A stretch of 64,000 bases of DNA from CBDEGK01 sp965237855 (GTDB lineage Bacteria > Pseudomonadota > Gammaproteobacteria > Pseudomonadales > Halieaceae), in contig CBDEGK010000003.1 in NCBI GenBank assembly GCA_965237855.1, positions 310,001 to 374,000 of the forward strand. The letters are read 5' to 3'. Shown one piece after another: positions 25,399-34,373 of the stretch (within the stretch, counting starts at the first letter, position 1; every line of letters begins with the position of its first letter). The notes below the pieces were generated by a model. It was not told the origin of the DNA. It saw only the letters and a list, made by a program, of their open reading frames with translations, and searched no databases. A program made the position numbers and the translations under genes.

Positions 25399-27648
25399 CT
25401 AGAAATTACCACTAATCTGCAAGCCATACTCACGACCACCCTGCACTGATGAGAACGAGATCAGGCCGGGAATGGTCACTGACGAGTTAAACGCCATTTC
25501 ATCGGTCAAGTCACGACCGTATAAAGTGACCTTGGCGGTGCGGTCTGCCTGCCACTCCCACTCGTAAGAGACGGTCGCATCAACCACACCGCGATCATCC
25601 AGCAGTCCACGCGGGTCATTAGAGGTATCGGTCCAGTACTCATCCGTGTAACGGTAGGCAGCGAACAGGCTCAACATGCCAGGGCCAATTGACGCGGTGT
25701 ACAGGCCGTTAACCCCATAAGTCCACTCAGGTGTACGACGCAGCTCAATATGGGTGTTATCCGTGGCAATACCATCGCCATTGAGGTCAGCATGGTACTC
25801 GTCATAGCTGGCGTCCAGATAACCAAAGTTTGCGTTCAACTGGAAATTTTCAGTGGCAACCCAGGTCAACTCGCCTTCAACGCCCTTGCTTTCAACCGTG
25901 GCAGCGTTGTTCACAACCGTTGCAGAAGCGCCCTCATACTCGATGATGGTTTCTTCTTGCTTGTCCTGATAGTCGACATAGAACGCGGCCAGGTTCAAAC
26001 GCAAAGTGTTGTCGAGGAAATCACCCTTCATACCGATTTCATAGTTATCGACATACTCGGGATCATAGGGCCCAATATTTGAGGGGCTGGAGTTCCGCCC
26101 GTTGTAACCGCCAGAGCGAAAACCTTCTGCGTAGCTAAAGTAAGTCATCACGTCATCATTGATCTGATAGTCAACGCCGGCCTTGGGGCTGAATTCATCC
26201 CACTTCTTCTTGCCACCAGCATCTTCTTGATAGATATAGTTGACGCCACCGTCAAACGAGGAATACAGATCGCCGTGGTAGTCCTTCTCTTCCTCGGTAT
26301 AGCGCCCGCCCAAAGTAAGCGTCCACTTTTCCGCAAGGCCGATGTGTACCTCACCAAAGGCCGCCCAGGCCTCTTTCTTGTGGTTGTTATGGGCCAAGTT
26401 GAGCTGACCACCAAAGGCGATACTTGTATTCTGGACCATTGCATATTCATCCTCGGCCCAGAAAAGCCCGGCCACAAAATCAACGTTCTCGCTCAGCGAA
26501 TCGTTGGAGGCAAAGCGTAACTCGGTGCTGGTTTGCTCTGCATCCTGGTCCCGCACCGCATGATAAAAATGCGCCGGTGAGGCGTCAAAATCCGTGGGTA
26601 CTGATTCCTCGGTTTCCTGGTAACCCGTGATAGAGGTGATGGTACCCAAACCTAATTCCCAGTCCATTTTCAGGGTGTAGGTGTCACCTTCAAAATCGAT
26701 GGGCTCGTAGTAGTCCTGGGTGAACTCTTCAATCGCCTCATCGCCCACACAGCCACCAAAGACGCCAAAGGCCGCACAGGTCGCCTCGGGACCATTAACC
26801 GGAGCACCCGCCGTCAACGAATTCATATTCTTGAGGGAAACACCGTCATTTTCATCGGTGTAATTGGTGTAAGTGAACAGGGCCTCAAAGCTCTCGGTGG
26901 GTGTAAACAACAAGGTGCCGGTGATTTCCTGGTTGTCGCGATTGCCGGTAGTTTTGTCCAGGGTAATATTCTTGAAACTTCCACCATCTTTCTGGCTGGA
27001 GTAACCGATCTTACCGGCTACATTGTCACCCAGTGGGAAATTCAAGACACCCTTGGCATCGAAGCGGTCATCAGTGCCGGCGGTGATTTCATAGTTCAAG
27101 CCTAACTCCCCGGTGGGGCGCGTGCGGGTAATATTGATGACACCACCGGTGGTGTTTTTCCCGAACAGCGTGCCCTGGGGTCCACGCAGTATTTCGATGC
27201 TTTGGAAATCATAGGTATTGGCCATAGAGCCGTTCACGAAAGCCAGTGGCACACCATCGACGACCACACCAACCGCGGGGTCAAAGCTCTTCTCCACTTC
27301 CTGGGTACCCACTCCGCGTATATACAGAGAGGCTGCGCCCGGGGCGACGCTGACCGGGTCAATAACAAAGTTGGGTACCATGCCTTCCAATTCGCGAATA
27401 TCACGCATGACCAAGCTGTTGATGGTGTCGCCGCTAAAGGCCGAAACTGCGACGGGCACGCTCTGCATGGATTCCTGGGTTTTACGGGCGGTGACAATCA
27501 CCTCCTCCAGGACGGCGCTTGACTGTACGTTCTGGATATCCTGGACTTCCTGCGCCTGAACAAAAGGAACAGCAGTGGTCGCCAGGCCAGCCAAAGCCAG
27601 CCCTCCAGCCATACGGGAGGGTGAAAAACGGGGGTGTTTATACATCAT
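25399..27648 (-). CDS. TonB-dependent outer membrane receptor
   Basis: This 749-residue receptor has an N-terminal signal region ending near PFVQAQ, a TonB box region (AVLEEVIVTARKTQESM near residues 45-61), the plug motif EILRGPQGTLFGKNTTGGVI, and a barrel ending REYGLQISGNF. It should import an unknown substrate with TonB energy. Two adjacent ATG codons begin the frame. It is divergent from the molybdopterin enzyme gene across 250 bases that contain motif site d, so both could answer to the same regulator. Confidence 0.92.
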   Translation of the reverse strand: MMYKHPRFSPSRMAGGLALAGLATTAVPFVQAQEVQDIQNVQSSAVLEEVIVTARKTQESMQSVPVAVSAFSGDTINSLVMRDIRELEGMVPNFVIDPVSVAPGAASLYIRGVGTQEVEKSFDPAVGVVVDGVPLAFVNGSMANTYDFQSIEILRGPQGTLFGKNTTGGVINITRTRPTGELGLNYEITAGTDDRFDAKGVLNFPLGDNVAGKIGYSSQKDGGSFKNITLDKTTGNRDNQEITGTLLFTPTESFEALFTYTNYTDENDGVSLKNMNSLTAGAPVNGPEATCAAFGVFGGCVGDEAIEEFTQDYYEPIDFEGDTYTLKMDWELGLGTITSITGYQETEESVPTDFDASPAHFYHAVRDQDAEQTSTELRFASNDSLSENVDFVAGLFWAEDEYAMVQNTSIAFGGQLNLAHNNHKKEAWAAFGEVHIGLAEKWTLTLGGRYTEEEKDYHGDLYSSFDGGVNYIYQEDAGGKKKWDEFSPKAGVDYQINDDVMTYFSYAEGFRSGGYNGRNSSPSNIGPYDPEYVDNYEIGMKGDFLDNTLRLNLAAFYVDYQDKQEETIIEYEGASATVVNNAATVESKGVEGELTWVATENFQLNANFGYLDASYDEYHADLNGDGIATDNTHIELRRTPEWTYGVNGLYTASIGPGMLSLFAAYRYTDEYWTDTSNDPRGLLDDRGVVDATVSYEWEWQADRTAKVTLYGRDLTDEMAFNSSVTIPGLISFSSVQGGREYGLQISGNF

Positions 27649-27804
27649 TGCTTACGAGCTCCTAAGTCAGCCATCAATCGGCGTTTATTATGAATATTTC
27701 ACAGCATCAAGCAGCCGAGCTTAAAGCGACAAAGCTTTAGGCAGGCTTGTTGCAGGCAGCTATGCTTATTGGAATAGTGCTGGACGGCACGGATAACAAA
27801 AAAT

Positions 27805-27822
27805 ACAATCAGTACTGCTTTT
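27805..27822. promoter_or_regulatory. Putative operator, site d of the recurring motif
   Basis: ACAATCAGTACTGCTTTT, with an A run before it and a T run after it, centred on the palindrome CAGTACTG. It lies 76 bases before the molybdopterin enzyme start and 156 bases from the divergent receptor start. The rest of the 250-base region shows no further clear feature. Confidence 0.5.
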
Positions 27823-27898
27823 TTTAGTATTACCCGCTTCAGGGCCCTATTGCAAGCTATGCCAATACTAATCGTCAAAAAATCAGGTCGGTATAATT

Positions 27899-30052
27899 AT
27901 GAGTAATCACAAGACGTTCTGTCGTTATTGCCACGCCTACTGTCCCGTGGAAGCGGAGGTAGAAAACGGCAAGGTCACCGCCGTAAAACCTGATACCAGC
28001 AATGAGATGTACGGTGGTTACACCTGCATCAAGGGGCGCCACCTGGTTGAACAGATGTACCAGGAGGAACGCGTTTCCGGTTGTTACAAGCAGGTCGACG
28101 GCAACTTTGAGAAAGTCGCCAGCGAAACCGCCATGGATGAGATCGCGGACAAACTGCGCCAGATTGTTGATAAACACGGGCCCCGCGCAGTGGCGACTTA
28201 CAACGGCACCTACGCCTTCCAGAATTCTGCGCAGCTCATGTACAGTCGCGCCTGGCACAATGCCCTCCGCTCTCCCTCTTATTACACCAGTGTCACCATT
28301 GATCAGCCCGCCAAGGTCTTTGTCGGCACGCGCCACGGCTTCTGGGGCGCCGGCACTCACTACTTCAACGACTCCGATGTCGCTATGGTTCTCGGCAATA
28401 ACCCGATGGTGTCCCAGTACGCACCTCCCGGCGGCGTACCTTCAGTGAGCCCATTTGAGAAATTGCGGGAAGCCAAAAAACGCGGGCTGAAGTTGATCGC
28501 CGTTGATCCACGCTCAACGGAACTCACCCGCCGCGCCGATCTGCACCTGCAAATCAAGCCCGGAGAAGACCCCGCCTTCCTGGCGGCAATCATTCGGTTG
28601 ATACTCGAAGAAGAGCTGCATGATCAGGAGTTCTGCCAGCAGCACACGGAAGGCCTCGAACTATTGCGCGAACAGGTACAGCCCTTCACCCTGGAATACG
28701 CTGCCGAGCGCACCGATCTCAGTGCCGAAGACATAGCCAGCGCCGCGCGACTGTTTGCCGCTGGGCCCCGGGGCATTGCCATCTCCGGCACCGGCCCGGA
28801 AATGTCCAACGACCCCAACCTGATGCACCACCTGCTGATCAGCCTCAATTCGATCTGTGGACGCTATTACCGGGAGGGCGATACCGTCCCCAATCCCGGC
28901 GTCCTTGCAACACCGTCACCTAAAAAGGCACAACCACTGCAGGTACCTCTGGCCTGGGGCGAAGGTGACCGATCCCGCATCAAGCCGGAACTGGGAGAAC
29001 TGACGGTCCATGGCATGATGGGGCAATCCAGGGAAATGCCCTCTAACTTGCTTGCCGATGAAATTCTCACCCCCGGCGAGGGTCAGATAAAAGTCCTGTT
29101 CGTCATTGGTGGCAATCCACTGACCGCCTTTGCCAACCAGGAAAAAATCTACAAGGCACTGAAAAGCCTCGACCTGTTGATCTGCGTCGACGCTTATATG
29201 GCAGCCACCGCAAAAATCGCCGACTACGTCTTTGGCCCCAAGCTGACCCTGGAGCGCGACGATGTTACCTTGCTGGCAGATCCCTGGTACGAGGCGCCCT
29301 ACAGTCACTACGCAAAAGCGGTGATCGCTACCGATCTCGATGTCATTGAGGAGTGGGAACTGTACTGGGGCCTGGGTCGCCGCATGGGCCTGGAAGTCCA
29401 GGTTCGCAACACCACGTTTGCCGGCCCTATAAAACCCACTAAATACGAGGTACTGAGTGCTATAACCGAGGGTTCACGGGTGCCGCTGGAATGGTTGCGG
29501 GATAATCCGGGCGGGCACACCTTCCCGGAGCACAAGGTTATCGTGGAAGCCGCCGACCCAGACCACACTGACAAGCTGCAGTTTTTCCCGGAGGGTCTGG
29601 CAGCCGAATTTGATGCCTACCGGCACAAGGCGCCGATCGATGACAAGTTCAGCCACCGCCTGATCTGCTCGCGGAGCAAGTACGTGCTCAACTCCAGCGG
29701 CCTCAATCTGACCCTGTTGAAGAAGAAGATGGGCACCACCAACCCCGCCTATATCCACCCGGACGATATCGCGGCACTGGGGCTGGAAGATGACTGCCTG
29801 ATCTACATCAACTCAGATCATGGCCGTATTCCGGCAGTGGTTTGCGCAAACGACCGCATCAAACCTGGCGTGATCGCCATGCACCACAGCTGGGGGGTGG
29901 CACCTGAGCCCGGCGCCGATGAACGGGTGCGCGAGGTCGGTGCCAACACCAATAAGTTAATCGATAACCTGACTATCACCCAGCCCTATACGGGCATGAC
30001 CCAGCAAAGCGCCATACCGGTTTACATAACAAGGAAAGAGGAAGCCGCATGA
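27899..30052 (+). CDS. Molybdopterin-dependent oxidoreductase (DMSO reductase superfamily)
   Basis: This 717-residue enzyme has an N-terminal [4Fe-4S] motif at C8, C11, C15 and C43 (FCRYCHAYC, YTCIKG), the Mo-bisMGD domains (VLGNNPMVSQ, LKLIAVDPRSTELTRRADLHL) and a C-terminal molydopterin-binding domain (SRSKYVLNSSG, PAYIHPDD). No Tat signal is visible, so it is probably cytoplasmic. Where formate dehydrogenases carry Cys or Sec as Mo ligand, residues 125-139 read SPSYYTSVTIDQPAK with no Cys. The LLM gene overlaps its end by ATGA. The reaction is unknown; hydroxylation or reduction of an organic substrate is possible. Confidence 0.88.
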   Translation: MSNHKTFCRYCHAYCPVEAEVENGKVTAVKPDTSNEMYGGYTCIKGRHLVEQMYQEERVSGCYKQVDGNFEKVASETAMDEIADKLRQIVDKHGPRAVATYNGTYAFQNSAQLMYSRAWHNALRSPSYYTSVTIDQPAKVFVGTRHGFWGAGTHYFNDSDVAMVLGNNPMVSQYAPPGGVPSVSPFEKLREAKKRGLKLIAVDPRSTELTRRADLHLQIKPGEDPAFLAAIIRLILEEELHDQEFCQQHTEGLELLREQVQPFTLEYAAERTDLSAEDIASAARLFAAGPRGIAISGTGPEMSNDPNLMHHLLISLNSICGRYYREGDTVPNPGVLATPSPKKAQPLQVPLAWGEGDRSRIKPELGELTVHGMMGQSREMPSNLLADEILTPGEGQIKVLFVIGGNPLTAFANQEKIYKALKSLDLLICVDAYMAATAKIADYVFGPKLTLERDDVTLLADPWYEAPYSHYAKAVIATDLDVIEEWELYWGLGRRMGLEVQVRNTTFAGPIKPTKYEVLSAITEGSRVPLEWLRDNPGGHTFPEHKVIVEAADPDHTDKLQFFPEGLAAEFDAYRHKAPIDDKFSHRLICSRSKYVLNSSGLNLTLLKKKMGTTNPAYIHPDDIAALGLEDDCLIYINSDHGRIPAVVCANDRIKPGVIAMHHSWGVAPEPGADERVREVGANTNKLIDNLTITQPYTGMTQQSAIPVYITRKEEAA

Positions 30053-31029
30053 GTACCAAACCTTTCCGCTTCGGCCTGCAGGCCTTTAACCCGAAGTCTC
30101 CCGCCGCCTGGCGCGAGATGGTGCGGAAAACCGAGGACCTCGGATATTCTTCCTACCACCTGGCAGATCATTTTTTTGGCCCCGGCCCCAACCAGGAAGC
30201 CAGCGCGCATCCACCACAATTGCTGGGCGCTATTCCCGCCATCGCCATGGCGCTGGAGCAAACCAACACCATCAAGGTGGGTTGCCGAGTGTTCTGCATG
30301 GATTACAGGGAGCCGATCATTCTTGCCAAAGAAGCGGCCACCATGGATTACCTCAGCGATGGCCGCCTCGAGCTGGGCCTCGGTGCTGGCTGGATCAAAT
30401 CTGAATATGAAGCCGTAGATATCCCATTTATGGATATTCAGGATCGCCTCGACAAGTTTGAAGAGGTGGTCAGCGGGGTCAAAGCCTTTATGGCCGGAGA
30501 GCCCCTGGATATCGACGGTAAGTATATCAAGTGGCAGGGCTTTTCCGGTATACCCGTCCGACCCCAGTGTCCCCCCATCATGATTGGCGGTGGCAGCAAG
30601 CGGGTGCTGAAAATAGCCGGGTGCGAGGCGGACATCGTCAGCCTCAACTTCAATAACCGCGCCGGCATGCTCGGACCCGATGGCATGATGTCGGGCATGG
30701 CGGAACAAACCGAAAAGAAGATCGGCTGGATCAGGGACGGTGCGGGCGATCGCTTCGACGAGCTGGAAATTGAGATTGGTGCCTACATGACTTTCGTCAC
30801 CGACCACCAGGAGGCCACCGCCAAGGCTATTGCCGATCCCTTCGGCATGCCGGTAGAGGCCCTTCTGGAGGGACCACATAACCTGATCGGTAGTGTCGAC
30901 TACATCTGTGAAGAACTGCAACGGCGGCGTGAAAAGTACGGTATTTCCTACATCACCGTGCTCGATGACGGCGAGAATAATATGGTAGAGCAATTTGCGC
31001 CAGTAGTGGCTAAACTTGCCGGCCAATAA
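30049..31029 (+). CDS. LLM class F420/flavin-dependent oxidoreductase
   Basis: This 326-residue luciferase-like TIM-barrel enzyme contains FRFGLQAFNPKSPAAWREM, YSSYHLADHFFGPGPN, ATMDYLSDGRLELGLGAGW and PPIMIGGGSKRVLKIAG. The family includes F420- and FMN-dependent oxidoreductases. Its start overlaps the stop of the molybdenum enzyme by four bases (ATGA), so translation is coupled and the two probably act in one pathway. The TetR gene follows after 13 bases. The cofactor cannot be decided from the sequence alone. Confidence 0.88.
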   Translation: MSTKPFRFGLQAFNPKSPAAWREMVRKTEDLGYSSYHLADHFFGPGPNQEASAHPPQLLGAIPAIAMALEQTNTIKVGCRVFCMDYREPIILAKEAATMDYLSDGRLELGLGAGWIKSEYEAVDIPFMDIQDRLDKFEEVVSGVKAFMAGEPLDIDGKYIKWQGFSGIPVRPQCPPIMIGGGSKRVLKIAGCEADIVSLNFNNRAGMLGPDGMMSGMAEQTEKKIGWIRDGAGDRFDELEIEIGAYMTFVTDHQEATAKAIADPFGMPVEALLEGPHNLIGSVDYICEELQRRREKYGISYITVLDDGENNMVEQFAPVVAKLAGQ

Positions 31030-31042
31030 AGGGGACAGACCC

Positions 31043-31747
31043 ATGGCGAAGACAGAAGACAAATCCAGCGTGCGAAAAGAGCGGGATAAGAGCGGCTGGC
31101 AAGCCCAGAAGAGCGCTATGACCCGCGACACTATTCTCGACGCGGCCCTGGATTGCTTTATCACTATTGGCTATGCCAGTACTACGACCGCCAAAATTGC
31201 CGACAAGGCCAGGGTTTCCCGCGGTGCCATGCTGCACCACTTCCCTTCCAAGACCGAACTGATCCAGGCGGCGGTGGAGTACCTGCACGGGAAATTACTC
31301 TATCTCTACGCCAAGAATATTGACGAGGCCATTGGCGAGGATGAGGCCCACGACTTGCCGGTGGACGAACGCAATCGGCGCGGGCTGCAAGGCTACTGGA
31401 ATTATTTGAGTTCCGACTTTTTCGTGGCCTACCACGAACTCTGCGTGGCCGGTCGTACCGATCCGGAACTGCAGGATATCCTGGAAGACTCCATCGCCCG
31501 TTTCGACGAGAATGTGGCCGAATCCAGCAGCAAATTGTTTCCGGAATGGGCGGAGCGCGGCGAACTCTACGTGATCGCCATGGATATCACCAAGTTCCTG
31601 ATGGAGGGCATGGCCGTCTCTCAAATCGTCAGCCAGAAAGACCAACGCGTAGAGCGGATGATTCACTACCTGGGCGACCGACTGGAAGAAATTTTCCACG
31701 AGGGGGACGACAGCGGTGCAATCCACCGCCATTCAATCAAGCCTTAG
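31043..31747 (+). CDS. TetR family transcriptional regulator
   Basis: This 234-residue regulator has an N-terminal helix-turn-helix domain (TRDTILDAALDCFITIGYAS, TTTAKIADKARVSRGAMLHHF) and a C-terminal ligand domain. The start chosen is ATG 31043 because AAAGGGG lies 8 bases upstream; the frame opens 27 bases earlier. It ends the molybdenum-enzyme/LLM operon and converges on the acyl-CoA dehydrogenase gene, one base away. It is the best local candidate to bind the ACARTCA-type sites found upstream of this operon and several neighbours, which is inference. Confidence 0.88.
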   Translation: MAKTEDKSSVRKERDKSGWQAQKSAMTRDTILDAALDCFITIGYASTTTAKIADKARVSRGAMLHHFPSKTELIQAAVEYLHGKLLYLYAKNIDEAIGEDEAHDLPVDERNRRGLQGYWNYLSSDFFVAYHELCVAGRTDPELQDILEDSIARFDENVAESSSKLFPEWAERGELYVIAMDITKFLMEGMAVSQIVSQKDQRVERMIHYLGDRLEEIFHEGDDSGAIHRHSIKP

Positions 31748-31748
31748 C

Positions 31749-32876
31749 TTATCCAGCCTTCAGGTATTGATCCAGGTGATGTTCGCCGTCGCCAAACAGG
31801 GTGTTCAGTAACAGCAGTCGTTTGAAGTAGTGGCCAATACCCAGCTCATCGGTCATGCCGATACCGCCGTGCAATTGCACCGCCTGTTGGGACACGAAGC
31901 GCCCCGCTTCACCTAACTTCACTTTTAGCGCCGATGCAGCCTGTACCATATCCTCGCGCTGTTCATCCCGGGCAATCGCCGCGTAGTACAACACTGATCG
32001 CGTCGACTCGCACTGCATGAACATATCTGCCATGCGGTGCTGCAGGGCCTGGAAACTGCCGATAGGCTGGCCGAACTGCTCCCGGGTCTTGGTATATTCC
32101 ACGGTCTGTTCCAGCAGGGCATCCATCGCGCCCACGGCCTCACCACCGATGGCGACGATAGATTCCGCTACCACATCCTCCATCAGGGCATAAGCGGCAT
32201 CGACCTGACCCAGCAGGCTGGCCTCATCCACCCGCACATTGTCCAGGCTGATATCGGCGCCGAAACTGCCATCCACCAGCGGGTAGCTGGTACGGGTCAG
32301 CCCGGGGCTATTGGCGGGCACGATAAACAGGCTGATGCCGTCGACCTCACGCTGACTGCCACTGGTGCGGGCACTGACAATCAGCTGTTCGGCCACATGC
32401 CCATTGAGCACGGCAATCTTGTTGCCGCTCAAAACGTAGCCGTCATCATCGGCAGTCGCCGAGCATTCCACATGATTCAGCTGATAGCGACTGCCAGCTT
32501 CAGCGTAGGCAAAGGCCCAGTGAGATTGACCGGCCATCAGTGCCGGCAACCAGGCCGCACGTTGTTCATTGTTGGCCCGGCGCAGGAATCCTCCGCAAAT
32601 GGCGATGTCAACCAGGTAGGGCTCTGCCACCAGGCCGCGCCCAAATTCCTCCATCAGTACCGCGACATCCAGCGCGCCACCGCCAATACCATCATCGGCC
32701 TCGGCAAAGGGCAGCGCCAGCCAACCCAGTTCTGCAAACTGCGCCCAGGCCTCGGCACTAAAGCCCAGCGACCCATCGCGCAGCTGGCGCTTCTGCTCAA
32801 CGCTGTAATTGTCCTGCACAAACCTGGCGGCGCTGTCTTTGAGTAGTTGCTGTTCTTCGCTGAGGGAGAGGTCCAT
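31749..32876 (-). CDS. Acyl-CoA dehydrogenase
   Basis: This 375-residue FAD enzyme has LSEEQQLLKDSAARFVQDN at the N-terminus, FAYAEAGSRYQLNHV in the flavin loop region, TREQFGQPIGSFQALQHRMA and the C-terminal QLHGGIGMTDELGIGHYFKR. The form is that of heteromeric steroid-type FadE subunits or pimeloyl-type small subunits. It could pair with the other acyl-CoA dehydrogenase (7775-8950), though they are in separate operons. A copy of a 25-bp repeat lies 60 bases upstream of its start. Its end is one base from the convergent TetR gene. Confidence 0.9.
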   Translation of the reverse strand: MDLSLSEEQQLLKDSAARFVQDNYSVEQKRQLRDGSLGFSAEAWAQFAELGWLALPFAEADDGIGGGALDVAVLMEEFGRGLVAEPYLVDIAICGGFLRRANNEQRAAWLPALMAGQSHWAFAYAEAGSRYQLNHVECSATADDDGYVLSGNKIAVLNGHVAEQLIVSARTSGSQREVDGISLFIVPANSPGLTRTSYPLVDGSFGADISLDNVRVDEASLLGQVDAAYALMEDVVAESIVAIGGEAVGAMDALLEQTVEYTKTREQFGQPIGSFQALQHRMADMFMQCESTRSVLYYAAIARDEQREDMVQAASALKVKLGEAGRFVSQQAVQLHGGIGMTDELGIGHYFKRLLLLNTLFGDGEHHLDQYLKAG

Positions 32877-32935
32877 GAGATACCTGGTGAAGCTGCTTGC
32901 GATGAGCAGGTGAAGGTAACAAAGTCACCTTCTAA

Positions 32936-32960
32936 TAACAATCAGTTCATCCGGTTTTTA
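32936..32960. repeat. 25-bp direct repeat, copy A
   Basis: The 25 bases here, beginning TAACAATCAGTTCATCCGG, recur exactly at 34308-34332 in the same orientation. The pair brackets the serine hydrolase gene. This copy holds the hydrolase stop codon (32947-32949) and is 60 bases upstream of the acyl-CoA dehydrogenase start. It contains ACAATCA, the half-site of the recurring motif (site e). Confidence 0.9.
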
Positions 32961-34230
32961 ACAGAGGCTGGCTTCCGCGCCTGCTATGGCGCTCGCGCGC
33001 ATTGGCACATTGCAGCGCCGCGCCGCTAATGCGGGCGGTTCGCACGTCGCCAAAGGGTGAGCCCATACCAGAATTCACTATAAGGGCCACCGACAGCTGG
33101 CGCTCCGGGTCCGCCCACGCACCGGAGCCGCCAAAGCCAAAATGACCGAACCCCTGTTTTGGGATGCCGCGTGTGGTCATCACCGAGTGGTAACCCAGGC
33201 GCCAGCGCATATCGAAGGGAATCACCGAGTGACGGCCGGTTGGTTGCTGCAGGGTACTGGCCCGCTTAACGGCCTCTTCTGACAATAGGCGCACTCCATC
33301 AAACTCTCCACCATTGGCGAGGGCTGCATACATCTTGGCCAGCGAGCGCGCCGTAAATAAACCATTGCCGGCGGGAATGGCGACCCGCAAACTTTCCGGT
33401 GAGCCGAAATCAAATTCGCTGATGCCATTGGGGGCGAGGGCATCGAACAGGCTGACCAGGTCTGTATCCCGGCCCAGGCGCTGCATGATCCGGCTGATAC
33501 CGTGGGCGCCCTTCTCCAGGTAGTGGCCAACCGAGGTCTGGCTGAGCCGGCGGGTAGCATCCGGCACCAACAGCTGGGCCGCGCGTTCAATTTCCCGGGC
33601 AGGCGCGCCAATGTACAGCCCATCCAGGCCCAGCGGCTTGGCAATTTCTGACTGCACCAAGCGGGAGAATTTCTTGCCGGTTACCCGCTGAATGATTTCC
33701 CCGACCAGGAATCCATAGGTGAGGCCGTGATAGCCGGTGCGTGTGCCGGGCTCATGTGCCGGCTGTGCTGTCTCAATGGCACCCACCATGTGGTCCCAGT
33801 CCAACATGCGATCGGCGCGATCTATCATCTGCCGAATGTGATACAGCCCCGATTGGTGGGATAGCACCTGGCGAACGGTTATATCCTGCTTGCCTCCCTG
33901 GGCGAATTCCGGCCAGTACTCGGCCACTGGTGCCCGATAATCAATCAAGCCGCGGTCCGCGTAAATGTGTAACAGGGTGGAAGTAACGCCCTTGGTAGTG
34001 GAGAAACTGGGTGACATGGTATCCCGGGCCCAGGGCGTACCCTCGCCATCACGATAGCCACCCCAGAGATCTGCCACACACTCGCCGCGATGATAGACAC
34101 AGACCGCAGCGCCGCCCGGGTATTTCTGCAGCTGCCGGCGCAGGGTTTCCTCTACCCGGTGAAACCCGGGGTGCACCATACCGTCCAGGTGCAGCCTGGG
34201 GGTGGCAGGTTTCAACTTGAGAATGGTCAT
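32947..34230 (-). CDS. Serine hydrolase of the beta-lactamase/esterase family
   Basis: This 427-residue protein has the class C beta-lactamase/esterase pattern: the nucleophile motif S-T-T-K in SPSFSTTKGVTSTLLH, a YHGLTYGFLVGEI segment for the Tyr motif, and GFGHFGFGGSGAW near the C-terminus for the third motif. No signal peptide is seen, so it is likely a cytoplasmic esterase rather than a resistance enzyme. The start chosen is ATG 34230, with AGGAG 7 bases upstream. The gene lies between two identical 25-bp repeats and its last codons and stop are inside one of them. Confidence 0.88.
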   Translation of the reverse strand: MTILKLKPATPRLHLDGMVHPGFHRVEETLRRQLQKYPGGAAVCVYHRGECVADLWGGYRDGEGTPWARDTMSPSFSTTKGVTSTLLHIYADRGLIDYRAPVAEYWPEFAQGGKQDITVRQVLSHQSGLYHIRQMIDRADRMLDWDHMVGAIETAQPAHEPGTRTGYHGLTYGFLVGEIIQRVTGKKFSRLVQSEIAKPLGLDGLYIGAPAREIERAAQLLVPDATRRLSQTSVGHYLEKGAHGISRIMQRLGRDTDLVSLFDALAPNGISEFDFGSPESLRVAIPAGNGLFTARSLAKMYAALANGGEFDGVRLLSEEAVKRASTLQQPTGRHSVIPFDMRWRLGYHSVMTTRGIPKQGFGHFGFGGSGAWADPERQLSVALIVNSGMGSPFGDVRTARISGAALQCANARERHSRRGSQPLLKTG

Positions 34231-34307
34231 TGCGAGCTCCTGCTGCGACATTTTTATGTTCGGATTGCTTGCAGCTGGGAACAAAAGATAGCAATGTGCA
34301 TACGCAT

Positions 34308-34332
34308 TAACAATCAGTTCATCCGGTTTTTA
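34308..34332. repeat. 25-bp direct repeat, copy B
   Basis: This is an exact match to 32936-32960, 1372 bases away. It lies 78 bases upstream of the serine hydrolase start (minus strand) and 42 bases upstream of the SDR start (plus strand). It contains ACAATCA followed by a T run, so it may be an operator for both genes. Confidence 0.9.
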
Positions 34333-34373
34333 TCTATGAGTACACTATTTCACGAGCCGATAGACATGGGGAA

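Noticed and set aside
31029..31043. Third copy of the GGGGTCAGA palindrome before the TetR gene
   Set aside because: Only a half-site (GGGGACAGACC) is present with no second arm; it serves simply as a ribosome site.
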